The position numbers and the translations under genes are program-made. A stretch of 64,000 bases of DNA from Desulfovibrio sp. X2 (GTDB lineage Bacteria > Desulfobacterota > Desulfovibrionia > Desulfovibrionales > Desulfovibrionaceae), in assembly GCF_000422205.1 (NCBI RefSeq), contig NZ_ATHV01000065.1, positions 248,001 through 312,000 on the forward strand. Reading direction: 5' to 3'. Positions 45,824 to 55,081 of the stretch are shown piece after piece (the first letter of the stretch is position 1; each line of letters opens with the position of its first letter). The notes below the pieces were generated by a model. That model was given only the letters and a program-made list of their open reading frames with translations. It made no database searches and had not been told where the DNA came from.

Positions 45824-46636
45824 TTACCGGTTGTAGTAGTAGTAGCCGCTGTGGAGGGGCGGCGACTTGGCAGCGTTGTAGACCACGCCCAGCACCTTGC
45901 GCTCGAGCGCGCCCACCGCGGTCTCGACCTCGTCCAGGGAGGGGCCGCCCTCGCGCACCACGAGGATCACGCCGTCCGCGATGCTCGCCAGGCTGCGCGT
46001 CTCCGCGAAGGGCAGCACGGGCGGGGTGTCGATGATCACGTAGCGGTCCGCGTAGCGGCCCTTCATCTCCGTGAAGATGTTCTTCATGGCCTGGGAGGAG
46101 AAGAGCTCGGCCGGGTTGGACACCTTGCTCCCGGCGGGGAGCAGCGCCAGCTTGCCGATGCCCGTCTTGACCAGCGCCTCGCCGATGTCGCGCCCCTCAA
46201 GGAGGCAGTCGGAGAGGCCGACCTCGGGCTCGAGGCCGAGGTAGAGGTGGCACGTGGGCCGCCTGAAGTCCGCGTCCACGAGGAGCACGGTGTGGTCGTA
46301 CTCCTGGGCCAGGCTCACGGCCAGGTTGATGGCCGTCATGGTCTTGCCCTCGCCCATGGTCGCGCTGGTGACCATGATGAGGTTGTTGAAGCGGTCCTTG
46401 CGCGTCAGCTTGACCAGCGATTCCTTCAGCTTGCGGTATTCCTCGGCCGCAGGGGACTGCGGCTCGAAGATCGAGACCAGGGTGGACTCGCGCACGCTGA
46501 CCTTGTTCATCTCGGGCGTTTCTGGCATCGGGCAGCATTTCGACGCCGCGACGCTCTTCGCCTGCGAGGGCCGGGGGCCGTCCACGGCCGGCTTCATGCC
46601 CGCGGCCTTGCTCAGGGCTTCCTCGATCCTGCTCAT
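45824..46636 (-). CDS. XrtA-associated tyrosine autokinase
   Basis: The 270-residue BY-kinase domain protein carries Walker A TMGEGKTMTAINLA (about 100-113), Walker A' LLVDADFRRP and Walker B YVIIDTPPV. A C-terminal cluster (SGYYYYNR) supplies the tyrosines for autophosphorylation. It controls polymer length and export together with the chain-length protein encoded 50 bases upstream, its membrane activator. The N-terminus MSRIEEALSKA matches the family (TIGR03018). ATG start. Confidence 0.94.
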   Translation of the reverse strand: MSRIEEALSKAAGMKPAVDGPRPSQAKSVAASKCCPMPETPEMNKVSVRESTLVSIFEPQSPAAEEYRKLKESLVKLTRKDRFNNLIMVTSATMGEGKTMTAINLAVSLAQEYDHTVLLVDADFRRPTCHLYLGLEPEVGLSDCLLEGRDIGEALVKTGIGKLALLPAGSKVSNPAELFSSQAMKNIFTEMKGRYADRYVIIDTPPVLPFAETRSLASIADGVILVVREGGPSLDEVETAVGALERKVLGVVYNAAKSPPLHSGYYYYNR

Positions 46637-46686
46637 GCAGTGCTCCGTTTCATGCCTACTTTAAGAGGTGGATTGCTGGGAGGCGC

Positions 46687-48138
46687 TCAGAAGAACCTGC
46701 CCATGACCTTTTCCATGAGAGGCACGTGCAGGGCCTCCATGACCGCGATGCCGACGACCACGGAGAAGTAGGCTCCCGCGGCCACCAGGAACCTACGGTC
46801 CGCGCGGCGCTGCCGGGCCTCTTCCTCGGGCTTGGGCATGGCCGGGATGATGGCCAGGACCTTGATCTTCAGGCGCTTGAGCTCATCCGTGGCGTTCACG
46901 GAGCCCTTCAGCTTGTCGAGGAGCACCAGGAGCCCGAAGGCCAGGGCGAGACCGCCTCCCACACCGCCGAGGATGATCTGCAGCCGTTTCGGGCTGACCG
47001 GGATCTTGGGCGTGATGGCCGGGTCGAGGATGCGGAAGGTGGCGGCCTTGTTCTCGATCTCCATCTGCTTGGAGACCTCGGACTGGCCGTAGCGGCTGAC
47101 GAGCTGGTTGTAGATGACCGACTCGTTCTCCTTCTTGGACAGGAGATCGTTCAGCTCGGTGCGCGTCTGGGGGATCTCGTGCAGCATCTCCCGATCCTTG
47201 TCGATGATCGCCTGCTGCTTGGCCTCGAGCTGCTTGTTGGCCTCGATCTGCACGCGCAGCAGCGGCAGATCGTCGCCGCCGCCGCCCCCACCGCCGCCGC
47301 CGCTCTTCTTGTAGGCCGCGATCTCGTTGCGCAGCCGGATGACGCTCGGATGGTCCTCCGTGTAGGTGGAGAGCATGGCCGAGAGCTGGTTCTGCATCTG
47401 CGCCAGCCGCTGCTGCTTGGGCGAGCGGCCCTGCGCGATGTTGACCTGGGCCTCGAGCTTCATCTGCTGCAGCCGGATGGAGTCGAGTTCGTTCTCGGCC
47501 TGGTCGATCTCGTGGCGCAAAAGCCCCTCGTCCACGGAGAGCAGCTGCATGTGGTCGGCCTTGTACTTGTCGATGTTGGCCTGGGCCTCGTCGATGCGCC
47601 GCTTGAAGGTCTTGATCTGCTCGCCGAGGAACTTGGTGGCCTCGAGCGATTCCTCGCGCTTGGACGACGTGCTCTGCTCGATGTAGGCCTGGGTCAGGGT
47701 GTTCACCAGGTCTCGGGCGTAGGCCGGGTCCTGGTCCCTGAACGAGATGAAAAAGACTCCTCGTTTCTCGTCCAGGGTGATGCCGATGCGGCTGCGCAGG
47801 TCCTTGATGTAGTCCTCGCGGTCCGCGTCGTTCTGGAAGGCCACGTCCTTATCCAGGAGCCGCAGGACCTTGAGCAGCATCGTGCGGCTGAGCATGGAGA
47901 CGCTCAGGACCTTGATCTTGGCCTCCATGGACGGGGTCACGGCGATGCCGCGCACGAGGTCGTTGATCACGCTCTGCTCGATGAAGACCGTGGAGCGCGC
48001 CTCGTAGACCTTGGGCAGGGAGTAGCTGACGACCACGGCCAGGGTCATCACGGCCAGGGCCACGGTGACGAAGAGGCGTTTCCTGAGCGCCACGAGCCTC
48101 AGGTAGTGCTCGAATGAACCGAGTGATGCGGAATTCAT
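46687..48138 (-). CDS. XrtA system polysaccharide chain-length determinant (Wzz/PCP type)
   Basis: The 483-residue inner-membrane protein has an N-terminal helix (LFVTVALAVMTLAVVVSY), a long periplasmic coiled-coil region (about 60-390) and C-terminal helices (IILGGVGGGLALAFGLLVLL, then a second near 455-475). It should set chain length and activate the tyrosine kinase, which is a separate gene. Nine consecutive Gly codons within KKSG9DD (near residue 285) interrupt the coiled coil, an odd feature encoded by a GGC-rich triplet run. Gene order export protein, PCP, kinase, ATPase is standard for XrtA loci. Confidence 0.93.
   Translation of the reverse strand: MNSASLGSFEHYLRLVALRKRLFVTVALAVMTLAVVVSYSLPKVYEARSTVFIEQSVINDLVRGIAVTPSMEAKIKVLSVSMLSRTMLLKVLRLLDKDVAFQNDADREDYIKDLRSRIGITLDEKRGVFFISFRDQDPAYARDLVNTLTQAYIEQSTSSKREESLEATKFLGEQIKTFKRRIDEAQANIDKYKADHMQLLSVDEGLLRHEIDQAENELDSIRLQQMKLEAQVNIAQGRSPKQQRLAQMQNQLSAMLSTYTEDHPSVIRLRNEIAAYKKSGGGGGGGGGDDLPLLRVQIEANKQLEAKQQAIIDKDREMLHEIPQTRTELNDLLSKKENESVIYNQLVSRYGQSEVSKQMEIENKAATFRILDPAITPKIPVSPKRLQIILGGVGGGLALAFGLLVLLDKLKGSVNATDELKRLKIKVLAIIPAMPKPEEEARQRRADRRFLVAAGAYFSVVVGIAVMEALHVPLMEKVMGRFF
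47275..47301 (-). repeat. Nine-codon glycine triplet run in the chain-length gene
   Basis: Nine Gly codons in a row (seven GGC, one GGT, one GGG) lie in the coiled-coil region. Slippage would alter length without shifting frame. Confidence 0.9.
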
Positions 48139-48162
48139 GTCGTTCCCCTCCGGCGCGGCGGG

Positions 48163-48993
48163 CTAGAAGAAGCTCTCGTTGGCGATGAGGTAGTCGCCCT
48201 GCTCCAGGACCACGTTCTGGGTCAGGTCCTTGCCGTCGAGCAACTTCTTGGCCTTGACCGTGATCTTGGTTTCCTTTTCCCCATTGCGCCGCACGATGAC
48301 GGTGGAGTCGCGGTCGGCGAACTTGTTGAAGCCGCCGCAGGCGAGGATGGCGTCGAGCACGGTCAGCCCCTCGCGGTACGGCACGGCGTGCGGGTTGTTC
48401 ACCGCGCCGAGCACGTAGACGTAGGGTTCGGTCATGGCCGGAAAGAAGACGATGTCGTTGTTCTCCAGGGTGATGTCCTGGCTGATGTCCCCGTCGTGGT
48501 AGAGCTTGTAGAAGTCCACGTCGAGGTGCTTGCCCTCGCGGATGACGTGCGCCTTGTGCAGGTCGGCCGTGGACAGGTCCACCGCGGCCAGGAGCTGCAG
48601 GAGCGAGGTCTGGGTCTGCAGGTTGTAGACCCCGGACTTCACGCCGCCGCCCACGATGTAGGCCTTGCTGTTGACCACGTTCACCAGGGTCACGGTGACG
48701 ATGGGGTCCTTGATCAGCTTGGACAGCTTCTGGGTGATGTCCTTCTGCAGCTCGACCGAGGTCTTGCCCTGGGCCACCACGTCGCCGATGCCGGGCACCG
48801 TGATCTTGCCGTCCGGACGGACCAGGGCGGTGGAATTCAGGTTGTCCTCGCCCCAGACCGCGACGGAGACGTTGTCGCCGGCACCGATGACGTAGTCCCC
48901 CTCGGCCATGGCCGGGCTCGATGCGAGAACCGCCGCGGCCAGCAGGGCCGCGGTGCAGAGGTAGATGAAAAAGATGTTTCTCCAACGCAACAT
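48163..48993 (-). CDS. XrtA system polysaccharide export protein (Wza-like)
   Basis: The 276-residue protein has a signal peptide (FFIYLCTAALLAAAVLASSPAMA) and the polysaccharide biosynthesis/export domain: YVIGAGDNVSVAVWGEDNL, VRPDGKITVPGIGDV, then SLBB-type repeats (YIVGGGVKSGVYNL and YVYVLGAVNNPHAVPY). It forms part of the outer-membrane or periplasmic exit pore (TIGR03027-like). No lipobox Cys is at the cleavage site, so it may not be a lipoprotein, unlike Wza; the outer-membrane barrel encoded downstream could supply the pore. The start ATG overlaps nothing; 27 bases separate it from the priming transferase gene. Confidence 0.93.
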   Translation of the reverse strand: MLRWRNIFFIYLCTAALLAAAVLASSPAMAEGDYVIGAGDNVSVAVWGEDNLNSTALVRPDGKITVPGIGDVVAQGKTSVELQKDITQKLSKLIKDPIVTVTLVNVVNSKAYIVGGGVKSGVYNLQTQTSLLQLLAAVDLSTADLHKAHVIREGKHLDVDFYKLYHDGDISQDITLENNDIVFFPAMTEPYVYVLGAVNNPHAVPYREGLTVLDAILACGGFNKFADRDSTVIVRRNGEKETKITVKAKKLLDGKDLTQNVVLEQGDYLIANESFF

Positions 48994-49020
48994 GACTGTT
49001 CCTCCCCTTGGATTGAAAGA

Positions 49021-50379
49021 CTAGCGGCCCTTGCCGAACAGGACCACGCCCACGGTGCGCAGGATGATCCTGATGTCGAGCGTGAAAGAGATGTTCTTGA
49101 TGTAGTAGAGGTCGTAGCGCAGCTTCTCGATGGCGTCCTCGACCGAGGAGCCGTACGGGTAGCAGACCTGGGCCCAGCCGGTGAGGCCCGGCTTCACGTA
49201 GTGGCGCTCCGAGTAGTAGGGGATGCGCTCCTTGAGCTTGGCCACGAACTCGGGACGCTCGGGACGCGGGCCCACGAGGCTCATGTCGCCGACCAGGATG
49301 TTGTAGAGCTGGGGGATCTCGTCCAGCCGGGACTTGCGCAGAAAGCGGCCGACCTTGGTGATGCGCGGGTCGTCGACCTGGGACCAGACGGCTCCGGTCT
49401 TGGCCTCGGCGTCCTGGCGCATGGTCCTGAACTTGTTCAGGGTGAAGGGCCGGTCGCTCTGTCCCACGCGCACCTGGCGGAAGAGGATGGGGCCGGGCGA
49501 GTCGAGCTTGATGGCCAGGATGACGAAGGGCACGATGGGCAGCGCGATGACGCAACCGACCAGGGACAGGACGATGTCCGAGAGGCGCTTGAGGCCGCGC
49601 AGCACCGAGGTGACCTTGAAGCCGTGGCTGAAGATGAACCAGCTCGGCGTGATGTTCTCGATGAGCAGCTTCTCGGTGACCTGCTCGTAGAAGGACGGGG
49701 CGTCCATGACCTCGATGCCCGAGAGCTTGCAGGACAGCATCTCCTGGACCGGGAAGACGCCGCGCCGCTCGGCCAGGGAGACCACGAGCTTGTCGGCCAT
49801 GAAGTTCTGGGCCACGCGCAGGAAGCGGCCCGCGCGGTTCTCGCAGCCCTCGGCCGCGGCCTCGTCCGGCTTGCCCGGGCAGTCCACGCGGCCCAGGAAG
49901 ACGTAGCGGCCGCCGCTGGCCGCGATGAGGCTGCCCATCTGCTCGGCCAGGGGACCGTTGCCGACCACAAGGACACGGTCCACCATGCCCGGAATGGCGT
50001 GGCGGAACCTGCGGAAGAGGAACTCGCCGATCTTCAGCAGGGCGAAGAAGCCGAGCCCGAGCAGGATCATGCGATGGTCGTCGCGGGTCAGGTTCTGGGC
50101 CGAGTCCATGGCGTACATGGTCAGGAGCGAGAGGCCCCCGGCCACGAGGACGCCGAGCAGGGCGTGCAGGAACTTCTCCATGCGCCCCGTGGACAGGATG
50201 CCGCCGACGAGCACGGAGGGAAGCACCGCGATGAGCAGGAACCCGCCGGTCTTGCCGTAGAAGACTTCCCTGCCAAGCACGTCGTTGATGGTCGGCGTCA
50301 GGGCCGCAACGGCGGCCGCCAGCGCGAGCAGGGCCCACAGGATGTCGTTGGCCAGGGTCTTCAGGATCATGCCTCTCAT
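49021..50379 (-). CDS. XrtA system priming glycosyltransferase (TIGR03013 type)
   Basis: The 452-residue protein has four to five N-terminal helices, a Rossmann-like middle (VDRVLVVGNGPLAEQMG) and a C-terminal bacterial sugar-transferase domain: LKRLSDIVLSLVGCVIALP, SPGPILFRQVRVG, FRTMRQDAE, KSRLDEIPQLYNIL, MSLVGPRPERP and KPGLTGWAQV. It should place the first sugar phosphate on undecaprenyl phosphate and start the repeat unit. The ATG at 50379 overlaps the prsT stop by four bases (ATGA), tying it to that gene. Confidence 0.95.
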   Translation of the reverse strand: MRGMILKTLANDILWALLALAAAVAALTPTINDVLGREVFYGKTGGFLLIAVLPSVLVGGILSTGRMEKFLHALLGVLVAGGLSLLTMYAMDSAQNLTRDDHRMILLGLGFFALLKIGEFLFRRFRHAIPGMVDRVLVVGNGPLAEQMGSLIAASGGRYVFLGRVDCPGKPDEAAAEGCENRAGRFLRVAQNFMADKLVVSLAERRGVFPVQEMLSCKLSGIEVMDAPSFYEQVTEKLLIENITPSWFIFSHGFKVTSVLRGLKRLSDIVLSLVGCVIALPIVPFVILAIKLDSPGPILFRQVRVGQSDRPFTLNKFRTMRQDAEAKTGAVWSQVDDPRITKVGRFLRKSRLDEIPQLYNILVGDMSLVGPRPERPEFVAKLKERIPYYSERHYVKPGLTGWAQVCYPYGSSVEDAIEKLRYDLYYIKNISFTLDIRIILRTVGVVLFGKGR

Positions 50380-53045
50380 TGCTTGACCTCCGCATTCTGC
50401 TGCAGCGTCTTCATCAGCTGCTGGGCATTGCCCTTTTCGGGGAAATCGTTGGCGGCCACCGCGGTCTGGAGCTGGGCCAGGGCTTCCTGCTTCTTGCCCA
50501 GGGCGGCGTTGGCCATGGCCATGTGGTAGATGATCGAGGGATTGTTCGGCTCGATGGCCAGGGCGCGGTCGAGCACCCGCTGCGCCTCGGCCGCGCGGTT
50601 GTTGCGCAGGAGCACGTAGCCCAGCGTGTCGATGACGCGCGGGTCGCTGCTCGAGCTGACGAAGGCGGCCATGGCCAGGTTCAGGGCCTGGACCCTGGTC
50701 TTCTCCTGCTCCACGTAGAGCATGGCCAGGTTGTTCAGGGCCGGGGTGAAGTCGCGGCGGGACTCGACGGCCATGCGGTAGGCGGCGATGGCCTCGTCCC
50801 TCTTGCCGTGCATCTGCAGGATCATGCCCTTGCCGGTCAGGGCCGAGGCGTTCTCCGGATCCCGCTGCAGCACGGCCTCGAAGACGGGCATTGCCTGGTC
50901 CGGCTTGCCGGCGCGCTGGAACATCTCGCCCTTGGTGATGAGCACCTCGAGGTTGTCCGGAGAGACCCCGGCGGCCTGGTCGAGGACCTTGGCCGCGCCG
51001 TCGATGTCGCCCTGGGCCTCCTTGATGCTCGCCAGCGGCAGATAGGAGCCGGGCTGGTTGGGGCTCATGCTGATGAGCTTCTCCGCGGCCAGCTCGGCCT
51101 TGGTGAAGTCCCGCGCCGAGGCCCAGGCCCTGATCTTGGCCAAGGTGCCGGCCCAGGGATTGACGTTCTCGAGCTGGCTGTAGAGCGCCATGGCCTTGTT
51201 CGTCTCGCCCTTGGCCATCAGGATGCCCGCCTTGGTCTGCACCAGGTTCAGGTCGTCCGGATGCTTGGTCATGCCCTCGTCGAGCACGGCCATGACTTTG
51301 TCGTCCTGCTTCATCTTCTGGTAGTAGCGCGCCAGGATGATATAGGCGCGCGGGTCGCCGGTGGCCTTGGCCTTCTCCAGGTCGGCCAGCACCTCGGCCT
51401 GCTTGCCCTGAATGTCGAGCACCGCGGCCTGCCCGATGAGGGCGGCGACGTTGTTCGGATCCTGCGCCAGGGCCTGGTCGTACTCGGCCACGGCCTGGTC
51501 GGGCTTGTTGCGCGCCAGCCTGTAGGCGGCGGCGTTGAAGTAGGTCTTCAGGAAGCCGGGGTCGGCCTGCTTGGCCTTGGCGATGTAGTCGTCGCAGGCC
51601 GCGAAGTCGCGCTTCTCGACCGCGTCGCGGGCCAGGGCGTTGTAGATCACGGCGTCGGTCTTCGTGCCGGTGAGCCCATCGGACAGGACCTTCTTGGCCT
51701 CGGCATCGCGCCCGGTGCGCTGGTAGAGGGCATGCAGCGCCAGCCTGGCGTCGATGGCCGGAGGACCGGCCTCGAGCGCATTCTTCAGATCCTGCTCGCC
51801 TTCGGGCTTGCCCATGGCCAGGCGCAGGAGGCCCTTCTTGAGCAGCAGCCCATAGTGCTTCGGCGCGAGAGACGACGCCTTGTCGTATCCGGCCAGGGCC
51901 TCATCGGCCTTGCCCTGCATGAGCAGGGCGTCGGCCTGCATGGCGTAGCCGCCCGGGTCCTGGGGGTTCAGGCGTTGCACGGCCTGGGCCTGGGCCAGGG
52001 CCTCGGGCGCGCGGCGCTGGCGCAGGAAGATATCGCCCAGAACCATGTGCGCGGGCAGGAAGGAAGGATTGTAGTCGACCACCGTCTGCAACTGGCTCAC
52101 CGCCAGCTCCAGGCTGCCGGTCTGGTAGTAGCACAGGCCGAGCAGGTAGTAGCTCTCGAGGTCGGGCTGCAGCTGGATGGCCCTCTGGAAGGGCAGGATG
52201 GCGTCGTGGTAGTTCTTCTCCTTGTACAGGAGCAGGCCGCGCAGCTTGTAGCCCTCGGCCTTGTTCGGGTAGTCCTTGAGCATGGAGTCGGCCATGGCCT
52301 TGACCTTCTCGAGCTCGCCCTTGTCGACGAGGAGAGCGCCCGCCTTGTAGCGTGCCAGGAGATCGTTCGGGTAGAGGCCCGCGATCTTCGTGTAGGTGGC
52401 CAGCATCCCCTCGTTGTCGTGGTCGACGGCCTGCAGCTGCGCCAGGGCGTGCAGCGCGGGGTGGTCCTTGGGATCCTTCTTCAGGATGGAGTCCACCTCG
52501 GCGCGCGCGGCGGCGAAGTCCTGCATGTCCATGAGCGTCCGAACCAGGCCGAGCTGGGCCGAGATGCGGCCGGGCTCGAGGGCCAGGGACTGCTCCAGGT
52601 ACTTCCTGGACTGCGCGAAGTCGCGGCGCAGCGCCGCTGAAAAGGCGAGCTGCTCGTAGACCGCCGCGTCCTTGGGATTGTCGGCCTGATACTTCTCGAG
52701 GAGCGGGACCGCCTTGTCCGGCTTGTTCTGCAGGTTGGCGATGCGTCCGAGCTCGAGGTTCACCCGCTTGTCATAGGGGTTCAGGAGCAGGACCTTCTGG
52801 AACTCCCGCTCGGCCTGGTCGAGCTTCTTCGTCTCGATGTAGGCGAGCCCCAGGTTGAACCTGGCGTCCACGTAGTTGGGGTCTTTCTCGAGGGCGTTCT
52901 TGTAATGGATGATGGCGCCGTTGTAGTTCCCTTCCTTGAAGAGGGACTCGCCCTTCGCGTTCAGGGATTCCTTGGTGTTGCTCTGGCAGCCGAGGAGCAG
53001 GAGCGCCAGTAGGCAGGACAGGATGATGGCGAGCTTCTTTTGCAA
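50376..53045 (-). CDS. prsT: PEP-CTERM system TPR lipoprotein PrsT
   Basis: The 889-residue protein opens with a lipoprotein signal peptide (lipobox LLLLGCQS, Cys near 20). It continues as some 20 tetratricopeptide repeats, for example YNGAIIHYKNALEKDPNY and DQAEREFQKVLLLNPYD. It matches TIGR02917 in length and layout and probably scaffolds the export or sorting machinery in the periplasm. The start is TTG: no ATG keeps the signal peptide, and GGGG lies seven bases upstream. It is the first gene of the 15-gene minus-strand run and is preceded by a sigma-54-like element and a leader of about 245 bases. Confidence 0.94.
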   Translation of the reverse strand: MQKKLAIILSCLLALLLLGCQSNTKESLNAKGESLFKEGNYNGAIIHYKNALEKDPNYVDARFNLGLAYIETKKLDQAEREFQKVLLLNPYDKRVNLELGRIANLQNKPDKAVPLLEKYQADNPKDAAVYEQLAFSAALRRDFAQSRKYLEQSLALEPGRISAQLGLVRTLMDMQDFAAARAEVDSILKKDPKDHPALHALAQLQAVDHDNEGMLATYTKIAGLYPNDLLARYKAGALLVDKGELEKVKAMADSMLKDYPNKAEGYKLRGLLLYKEKNYHDAILPFQRAIQLQPDLESYYLLGLCYYQTGSLELAVSQLQTVVDYNPSFLPAHMVLGDIFLRQRRAPEALAQAQAVQRLNPQDPGGYAMQADALLMQGKADEALAGYDKASSLAPKHYGLLLKKGLLRLAMGKPEGEQDLKNALEAGPPAIDARLALHALYQRTGRDAEAKKVLSDGLTGTKTDAVIYNALARDAVEKRDFAACDDYIAKAKQADPGFLKTYFNAAAYRLARNKPDQAVAEYDQALAQDPNNVAALIGQAAVLDIQGKQAEVLADLEKAKATGDPRAYIILARYYQKMKQDDKVMAVLDEGMTKHPDDLNLVQTKAGILMAKGETNKAMALYSQLENVNPWAGTLAKIRAWASARDFTKAELAAEKLISMSPNQPGSYLPLASIKEAQGDIDGAAKVLDQAAGVSPDNLEVLITKGEMFQRAGKPDQAMPVFEAVLQRDPENASALTGKGMILQMHGKRDEAIAAYRMAVESRRDFTPALNNLAMLYVEQEKTRVQALNLAMAAFVSSSSDPRVIDTLGYVLLRNNRAAEAQRVLDRALAIEPNNPSIIYHMAMANAALGKKQEALAQLQTAVAANDFPEKGNAQQLMKTLQQNAEVKQ

Positions 53046-53300
53046 GTATTCCCCCCGGTGCCGGCTCCCGGATCGGACCCTATTTCCGTTCCGGGAGGTT
53101 TCATGCTGCGCCGGGCCGTCGCTTCCGGCCCATCGCCTTGTCGTTGTGTTCGTCGAGTCCGTCTTTCCCGGTTCCGCCGAGGGAAGGAGGCAGAGCCATC
53201 CGCCGTCCCGCCTCGCCTTTTTCGTCCTTCCGGCTTCGTTCCGGAGGCCTTGTCGCGAAACCCGGCGCCTGAAGACGCCGTATGGATCATCCCTCCTTGA

Positions 53301-53315
53301 GCGAAGACTGTGCCA
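53301..53315 (-). promoter_or_regulatory. Putative sigma-54 promoter of the prsT operon
   Basis: On the minus strand TGGCACAGTCTTCGC matches 9 of 11 fixed positions. The acyltransferase promoter at 60561 has the same two deviations (A at position 7, C in the -12 box), suggesting a locus-specific variant. Confidence 0.6.
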
Positions 53316-53316
53316 C

Positions 53317-53327
53317 TCCGGGAAAAT
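53317..53327 (-). promoter_or_regulatory. Shared TCCGGGAAAAT motif, prsT copy
   Basis: An 11-base match to 60606-60616, another minus-strand sigma-54 upstream region. It lies directly upstream of the -24 element. Its function is unknown. Confidence 0.3.
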
Positions 53328-53592
53328 AGCTGAATATTCGTTTGATTATGGCATGTTGTATTGAAATCGAGGACCGGGACGGAGCCAGAAAACCCCGTCC
53401 GCGCATCCGGTTTTTTCGGACAGGTCCGGGATAGGCATACTCCGCGAAAAATCCTGACCGTCGCGGCGAATTGCAAAAAACGGATTTGATTTCAGGCGAT
53501 TGAGCGTATAAACGCATACAGGGACAGCGAAGCGGCTTCGAGAAGGCGCCGCCGGGAGGCCGGTTTCGGGCCGTTTCGGCCGAGTTCGCGGC

Positions 53593-53607
53593 TTGCACGG
53601 TTCTTGT
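53593..53607 (+). promoter_or_regulatory. Weak sigma-54-like element before the 4-epimerase gene
   Basis: TTGCACGGTTCTTGT matches 9 of 11 positions but alters one base of each critical pair, so it is weaker than the others. It lies about 55 bases before the ATG. Confidence 0.3.
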
Positions 53608-53660
53608 AAGTCCGGGTCCGCCATCCGCTCAACACACGAACGCAAGGGGAACACATCGAC

Positions 53661-54692
53661 ATGGACAAGATTCGGACGGCCGTGCAGCGCAAATTTCCCG
53701 ACCGCCCCGGACGGTGGCTGGTGACCGGCGCGGCCGGCTTCATCGGCTCGAACCTCGTCGAGGGGCTGCTCAAGCTGGATCAGGAAGTGGTCGGCCTGGA
53801 CAACTTCTCCACCGGACACCAGGAGAACCTGGACGAGGTGCAGGGCCTGGTGGAGCCCGGGCAGTGGGCGCGCTTCAATATGATACGCGGCGACATCCGC
53901 GAGCCCGGGGACTGCGCCGCCGCGCTCGAGGGCGTGGACTGCGTGCTGCACCAGGCCGCGCTCGGCAGCGTGCCGCGCTCCATCGAGGACCCGGCCATGA
54001 CCAACGCGAACAACGTGGACGGCTTCCTGAACATGCTCGTGGCCTCGCGCGAGGCCGGGGTGAAGAGCTTCGTCTACGCGGCCTCGAGCTCGACCTACGG
54101 CGACCATCCGGGCCTGCCCAAGGTCGAGGACAAGATCGGCAGCCCGCTCTCCCCCTACGCCGTGACCAAGCTGGTCAACGAGCTCTACGCCGACGTCTTC
54201 GGCAAGTGCTACGGCTTTCTGAGCGTCGGCCTTCGCTACTTCAACATCTTCGGCCCCCGCCAGGATCCGGAGGGCGCCTACGCCGCGGTCATCCCGCGCT
54301 GGTTCGCGGCGCTGCTCTCCGGCACCCAGCCCATGATCTTCGGCGACGGCCTGACCAGCCGCGACTTCTGCTTCGTGGACAACGCGGTGCAGGCCAACAT
54401 CATGGCCGCCTGCTGCGAGGCGCCCGAGGCCAGGGGACAGGTCTACAACGTGGCCTTCGGTGAACGCACCTCGCTCAACGAGCTCTTCGTCATGATCCGC
54501 GACCTCGTGGGCAAGGTCAGGCCCGAGGCGCTGTCCGTGGACGCCGAATACCGCTCCGAACGCCCGGGCGACGTGCGCCACTCCCTGGCGGACATCGGCA
54601 AGGCCCGCTCGCTGCTCGGCTACGAGCCCGTCTACTCGGTGCGCGACGGCCTGCACATGGCGGCGGAGTGGTACATCCGCTCGCTCGGCTAA
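53661..54692 (+). CDS. UDP-N-acetylglucosamine 4-epimerase-like SDR enzyme (WbpP/TviC type)
   Basis: The 343-residue extended short-chain dehydrogenase has the NAD-binding loop [11 protein letters not shown] (about 22-32), the catalytic Ser/Tyr/Lys as ASSSTYGD and YAVTK, and [16 protein letters not shown]. The N-terminal extension before the Rossmann loop and the sequence [13 protein letters not shown] resemble WbpP/TviC, which interconvert UDP-GlcNAc and UDP-GalNAc. With two 2-epimerases in the locus it suggests GalNAc- and ManNAc-type sugars in the polymer. The ATG follows AAGGGGA. A terminator lies 90 bases after the stop, so it is monocistronic. Confidence 0.92.
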   Translation: MDKIRTAVQRKFPDRPGRWLVTGAAGFIGSNLVEGLLKLDQEVVGLDNFSTGHQENLDEVQGLVEPGQWARFNMIRGDIREPGDCAAALEGVDCVLHQAALGSVPRSIEDPAMTNANNVDGFLNMLVASREAGVKSFVYAASSSTYGDHPGLPKVEDKIGSPLSPYAVTKLVNELYADVFGKCYGFLSVGLRYFNIFGPRQDPEGAYAAVIPRWFAALLSGTQPMIFGDGLTSRDFCFVDNAVQANIMAACCEAPEARGQVYNVAFGERTSLNELFVMIRDLVGKVRPEALSVDAEYRSERPGDVRHSLADIGKARSLLGYEPVYSVRDGLHMAAEWYIRSLG

Positions 54693-54782
54693 GGCCGCGC
54701 CCAAGCAGGGCCGCGCTTCGCTGACGGAACTTGACGCAACCCGACCCGATCCGACCTGTTTTGCCCGGTTTTGCCGGGTTTC

Positions 54783-54817
54783 AAGCCGCCCCGGCCCCGC
54801 CTGGGCGGCTTCGTTTT
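54783..54817 (+). terminator. Rho-independent terminator of the 4-epimerase gene
   Basis: AAGCCGCCC (54783-54791) pairs with GGGCGGCTT (54803-54811) around an 11-base loop, followed by CGTTTT. Confidence 0.85.
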
Positions 54818-54904
54818 GCCACCAAGCGACTCTCCGCTCCCCTCTCCCTGCCCCTCAGAAAACACGGTTTCTCTCTCCATCCATTCGATATGACTTGAAT
54901 TGCC

Positions 54905-54914
54905 CTTTACAGAA
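54905..54914 (+). promoter_or_regulatory. TTTACA box upstream of PEP-CTERM gene 2
   Basis: CTTTACAGAA lies about 95 bases upstream of the -24/-12 element, a usual distance for an activator site. A weaker CTTACACGG follows at 54950. Confidence 0.35.
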
Positions 54915-55006
54915 ATCGGCCGATGAATCCCCAGGATCTGTCGCATCCCCTTACACGGTTGCCACCGACAATCAAAAAAAGCGTACGATTAAAGACTGAT
55001 AGAAAA

Positions 55007-55022
55007 GGGAACACCACCTGCA
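55007..55022 (+). promoter_or_regulatory. Putative sigma-54 promoter of PEP-CTERM gene 2
   Basis: GGGAACACCACCTGCA keeps the GG-N10-GC skeleton (7 of 11 fixed positions). It shares the run CCACCTGCACA with the much better element of the paralogous gene 3, so the two promoters look homologous. It is 60 bases before the ATG. Confidence 0.5.
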
Positions 55023-55081
55023 CAAGAAAGCGCGACAGGCAGCCTGAACACACCCGTCACTTTCTTTTGAGGAGGAAAACC

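Larger units (their letters stand above)
53046..53660. other. Divergent regulatory region prsT / UDP-GlcNAc 4-epimerase
   Basis: This 615-base region contains the prsT sigma-54-like element (53301-53315), an adjacent TCCGGGAAAAT motif, an AT-rich centre (53325-53520) and a weak plus-strand element (53593). No gene was found. Confidence 0.65.
54693..55081. other. Intergenic region before PEP-CTERM gene 2
   Basis: This 389-base region holds the epimerase terminator (54783-54817), a TTTACA box (54905), an AT-rich stretch and the sigma-54-like element at 55007. No gene was found. Confidence 0.7.

Noticed and set aside
53349-53363. TGGCATGTTGTATTG as a sigma-54 promoter
   Set aside because: The GG to GC spacing is wrong by one base and the -12 pair is absent.
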